Assembly: GCA_947631135.1 (NCBI GenBank)
Contig: CANRKE010000050.1
Location: 1 to 8,906 of the forward strand
Direction: 5' to 3'
Length of the DNA: 8,906 bases
Source: an uncultured Bacilli bacterium
Lineage (GTDB): Bacteria > Bacillota_I > Bacilli_A > RF39 > UBA660
In this document: positions 6,738 to 8,906 of the stretch, piece after piece
How the letters are laid out: every line of letters begins with the position of its first letter
Position numbering within the stretch: position 1 is the stretch's first letter
The notes under the pieces: generated by a model
What the model was told of the DNA's origin: nothing
What the model saw: the letters and a program-made list of their open reading frames with translations, nothing else
The model's database searches: none
Translations under genes and position numbers: made by a program

Positions 6738-7802
6738 ATGAAAAAGAAAATATTAATATTAATAATTTTATTACTACCATTAATATCTGGTTGTAATTAT
6801 AAAGAATTAAATAATTTATCTATTATTAATTATATTGCTATTGATTATATAGATAATGAATATTTAACTACTGTCAAAGTATTAAATACAGAAAAGAATA
6901 CTGATAATCAAAGTGATACTTTTAATGGTGTAACTTATAGTGCAAAAGGTAAGACTATAACAGAATCTATTACTAATATATCATTATCTATTCCTAAAAA
7001 AATATATTTATCACATATAGAATTATTAGTAATATCAGAAAGTGTTGCTAATAATAAATTAAATGATATTATAGATTACTTTATTAAAAATAATGAGGTT
7101 AATAAAAACTTTAGTGTATTATTAAGTAGAAATAGTAGTGCGAAAGAAATATTGGAAGAAAAAGAATTATTATCATCATATCCATATGGTAATATTTTGA
7201 GTAGTATTGAAAATTCATCAAATACTTCTGGTATATCATCAGATATAAAGTTTATAGATTTAGCATACTATCTTAATACTGATTATAAGACACCTATTTT
7301 AACTACTATTAAACTTGATAATGATAAATTAACTATAGATAATTTAGCTATATTTAAAAATAATAAAATAATATCATATTTAGATAATCAATATAATTTA
7401 GGTTATAATTTTATGACTGATAATATAAATCAAGCTATTATTAATTATAAATGTGATAATGATAAATATAGTTCAGTAAGATTAAATAATACTAATACTA
7501 TTATAAGACCTAAAATAAAGAATAATAAACCATATATTAATATATATATAACTGGTGATATATATTTAATAGAAAATACTTGTAATAATACTAATACTGA
7601 AATTAGGAATAATACAAGTAAAGAAATTAATAATATTATAAGTAATGTTTTAGAATATTCTAAAGATAATATTAATACTGATATATTTAATATAGAAGAA
7701 ATATTCTATAAATTTAAAAATAAATATTATAATAGTATTAATTTTAAAGATAAATATAAAGATATGAAATATAAAATAATTACAAGATTAGAAATGAGAT
7801 GA
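6738..7802 (+). CDS. gerAC: Ger(x)C family spore germination lipoprotein (receptor C subunit)
   Basis: This is the lipoprotein subunit of the germinant receptor, attached to the outer face of the inner spore membrane. Seen: signal peptide MKKK followed by an Ile/Leu-rich core and lipobox LISGC, giving lipid-modified Cys19. The following NYKELNNLSIINYIAIDYI matches the family's early block, and the C-terminal domain has the EI...I..VL helix. It is 354 aa, near the usual ~370, and extremely Asn/Ile/Lys-rich, as expected from AT-rich coding. The ATG at 6738 is preferred for spacing (9 nt) after AAGGA at 6724-6728. The in-frame ATG at 6732, overlapping the previous TGA, is possible and adds two residues. 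It lies between A and B genes, as in gerK operons. It ends in TGA 4 nt before the next start. Confidence 0.92.
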   Translation: MKKKILILIILLLPLISGCNYKELNNLSIINYIAIDYIDNEYLTTVKVLNTEKNTDNQSDTFNGVTYSAKGKTITESITNISLSIPKKIYLSHIELLVISESVANNKLNDIIDYFIKNNEVNKNFSVLLSRNSSAKEILEEKELLSSYPYGNILSSIENSSNTSGISSDIKFIDLAYYLNTDYKTPILTTIKLDNDKLTIDNLAIFKNNKIISYLDNQYNLGYNFMTDNINQAIINYKCDNDKYSSVRLNNTNTIIRPKIKNNKPYINIYITGDIYLIENTCNNTNTEIRNNTSKEINNIISNVLEYSKDNINTDIFNIEEIFYKFKNKYYNSINFKDKYKDMKYKIITRLEMR

Positions 7803-7806
7803 TATT

Positions 7807-8778
7807 TTGAAAAAGATAAAGATTAGTTCATATGGTATTATGATGTTAACATTCTTTTTATCTACATGTTTTTTTAATCCATTTATATCTAGTATTATTC
7901 TAAAAAAGTCATATAATGATTCTTGGATAAGTATAATTATTGGATTTATTATAGGTTTTATAATATTAAAATTATTTCTTAAACTTAACTTATTTAAAGA
8001 TAAAAATATAATAGATACTAATAATAAAAATATATTTGGTAAACTATTTAATTTTATATTAATATTTATAATTATTATATTATCATCTACTATTCTTATT
8101 AAAACTACTACTTTTATATCTAATAATTATTTAAATAGTATGAGTGTAATATTAATAAGTATAATATCATTTATGGTTATAATATATGCAACTATTAAAG
8201 GTATAGAACCTATTGTTAGAACTAGTCAAATATTATTCTGTATAAGTATAATTATTAGTTTAATATATATTATTATGTTAATTTATTATATGGATATTAC
8301 AAATATATTACCTATATTAAATCATAGTATTAAAGATATTATTATCTCTTCTATTTATTATTTAATATTTAGTTTATTACCTATATTAGTAATATTAGTA
8401 ATACCAAGAAATTATATTAGAGATATTAAGAATTATAATAGAAGTATTACTCTTGGATATTTTATTGGTTTTATATATAATATTATTCTTGTATTATCTA
8501 CTATTTTTATAGGTAATGATTTTGTAATAAAAAGTTTTGATTATCCAACATATTTTGTTATAAATGATATTAGATATTTTAATTTTATTGAAAGATTAGA
8601 TAATTTCTTTACTATTCCACATATATTTAGTATATTTATGTTCTTAATTACTTCTTTATTATTTATTAATGAATTTATTAAGAATTTATTTAAAATAAAA
8701 AAAGATAATATCTATGTATTATCGATAATATCTTTAATTATAATTATTATATCTTTAACTTTTAGATTAATTATATAA
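7807..8778 (+). CDS. gerAB: GerAB/GerKB family germinant receptor permease-like subunit
   Basis: This is the B subunit of the germinant receptor, an APC-superfamily-like integral membrane protein that binds or senses the germinant. Seen: about nine strongly hydrophobic segments spread over 323 aa (for example ~8-33, 40-60, 78-108, 113-133, 142-163, 175-200, 215-237, 268-288, 300-322). It has the family N-terminus KISSYGIMML and the conserved YPT plus ERLDNFF motifs near residues 248-270. It is shorter than the usual ~365 aa with ten segments, so one helix may be reduced or my count is imprecise. The TTG start is supported by GAGATGA (7796-7802, one mismatch to GAGGTGA) 4 nt upstream, and because the next Met (residue 12) would cut the first membrane segment. 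It is the last gene of the operon. Confidence 0.92.
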   Translation: MKKIKISSYGIMMLTFFLSTCFFNPFISSIILKKSYNDSWISIIIGFIIGFIILKLFLKLNLFKDKNIIDTNNKNIFGKLFNFILIFIIIILSSTILIKTTTFISNNYLNSMSVILISIISFMVIIYATIKGIEPIVRTSQILFCISIIISLIYIIMLIYYMDITNILPILNHSIKDIIISSIYYLIFSLLPILVILVIPRNYIRDIKNYNRSITLGYFIGFIYNIILVLSTIFIGNDFVIKSFDYPTYFVINDIRYFNFIERLDNFFTIPHIFSIFMFLITSLLFINEFIKNLFKIKKDNIYVLSIISLIIIIISLTFRLII

Positions 8779-8829
8779 AATATTAATATATTCAATGTCA
8801 TATAAAGGTGAAGAAATCATAGATAAATT

Positions 8830-8859
8830 AAATATCATAACTTTTAAATTATGATATTT
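8830..8859. terminator. AT-rich hairpin between convergent genes
   Basis: A perfect 11-bp inverted repeat (AAATATCATAA / TTATGATATTT) with an 8-nt loop, lying between the end of the ger operon and the stop of a convergent gene. T-rich sequence follows on the plus strand (CTATTTAAATT) but no pure T-run. The stem has a single G-C pair, so termination strength is doubtful. It probably serves both directions. Confidence 0.5.
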
Positions 8860-8871
8860 CTATTTAAATTA

Positions 8872-8906
8872 TTATAAATCTTTTGATAGTTCTTCGATTA
8901 CTTTTT
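8872..8906 (-). CDS. 3' end of a convergent gene (partial)
   Basis: On the minus strand one frame is open from the window edge to a TAA stop at 8874-8872 and encodes ...KVIEELSKDL, a plausible charged C-terminus. The other two frames give a stop within three codons or a less protein-like Arg/Ile string. The downstream hairpin at 8830-8859 fits a gene end here. Too short to identify. Confidence 0.5.
   Translation of the reverse strand, partial: KVIEELSKDL

Noticed and set aside
8795..8854. Micro-ORF of 19 codons (MSYKGEEIIDKLN...)
   Set aside because: It reads plausibly, but there is no ribosome site upstream and its end runs through the hairpin at 8830-8859. It could be a gene remnant; not supported as a gene.
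1..8906. CRISPR arrays, tRNA/rRNA genes, insertion sequences, riboswitches
   Set aside because: No regularly spaced repeats, no recognisable tRNA or rRNA segments, no transposase ORFs and no conserved riboswitch core were seen on either strand.

Overview
The window comes from a very AT-rich, low-GC Gram-positive, endospore-forming bacterium (Bacillota). The reasons are a complete spore-germinant-receptor operon, strong AGGAGG/AGGTGA-type ribosome binding sites, and wobble positions dominated by A and T. TGA is used as a stop (ends of the first two germination genes) and Trp is TGG, so this is the standard bacterial code, not the Mycoplasma code. An uncultured gut Bacilli or Clostridia lineage would fit, but genus cannot be read from the sequence.

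Left part, minus strand (about 69-4095): a two-gene operon for cell-surface proteins with a good sigma-A-like promoter. The first protein (535 aa) and the second (786 aa) each have an N-terminal membrane segment, a beta-rich Ig/TasA-like segment, and one or two copies of a roughly 300-aa extracellular module. The module has conserved landmarks (YYFRG, FRIVR-NGD, RYCNDTS, GLL-ADE, WLG-P, VPVLNL). The last ~41 residues of the module at both gene ends are written in unusual, GC-richer codons and differ strongly between copies, while the body of the module is nearly identical at DNA level over some stretches. The internal copy lacks this composition. This resembles the target region of a diversity-generating retroelement or another cassette-diversification mechanism. 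No reverse transcriptase or template repeat is visible, and the operon's downstream side is cut off by the left edge.

Middle (4107-5280): an orphan AgrA/LytR-type response regulator (REC + LytTR) on the minus strand, followed by a strong terminator, then a gene-free intergenic stretch of about 395 bp rich in inverted repeats.

Right part, plus strand (5235-8859): a tightly packed germinant-receptor operon in A-C-B order (the gerK arrangement), with a sigma-G-like promoter candidate in front and an inverted-repeat terminator candidate behind. The last 35 bases hold the 3' end of a convergent minus-strand gene.

The layout juxtaposes surface adhesin-like proteins, a peptide-signalling-type regulator and spore germination. 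Only the operon structures are supported by sequence; a regulatory link between them is inference.
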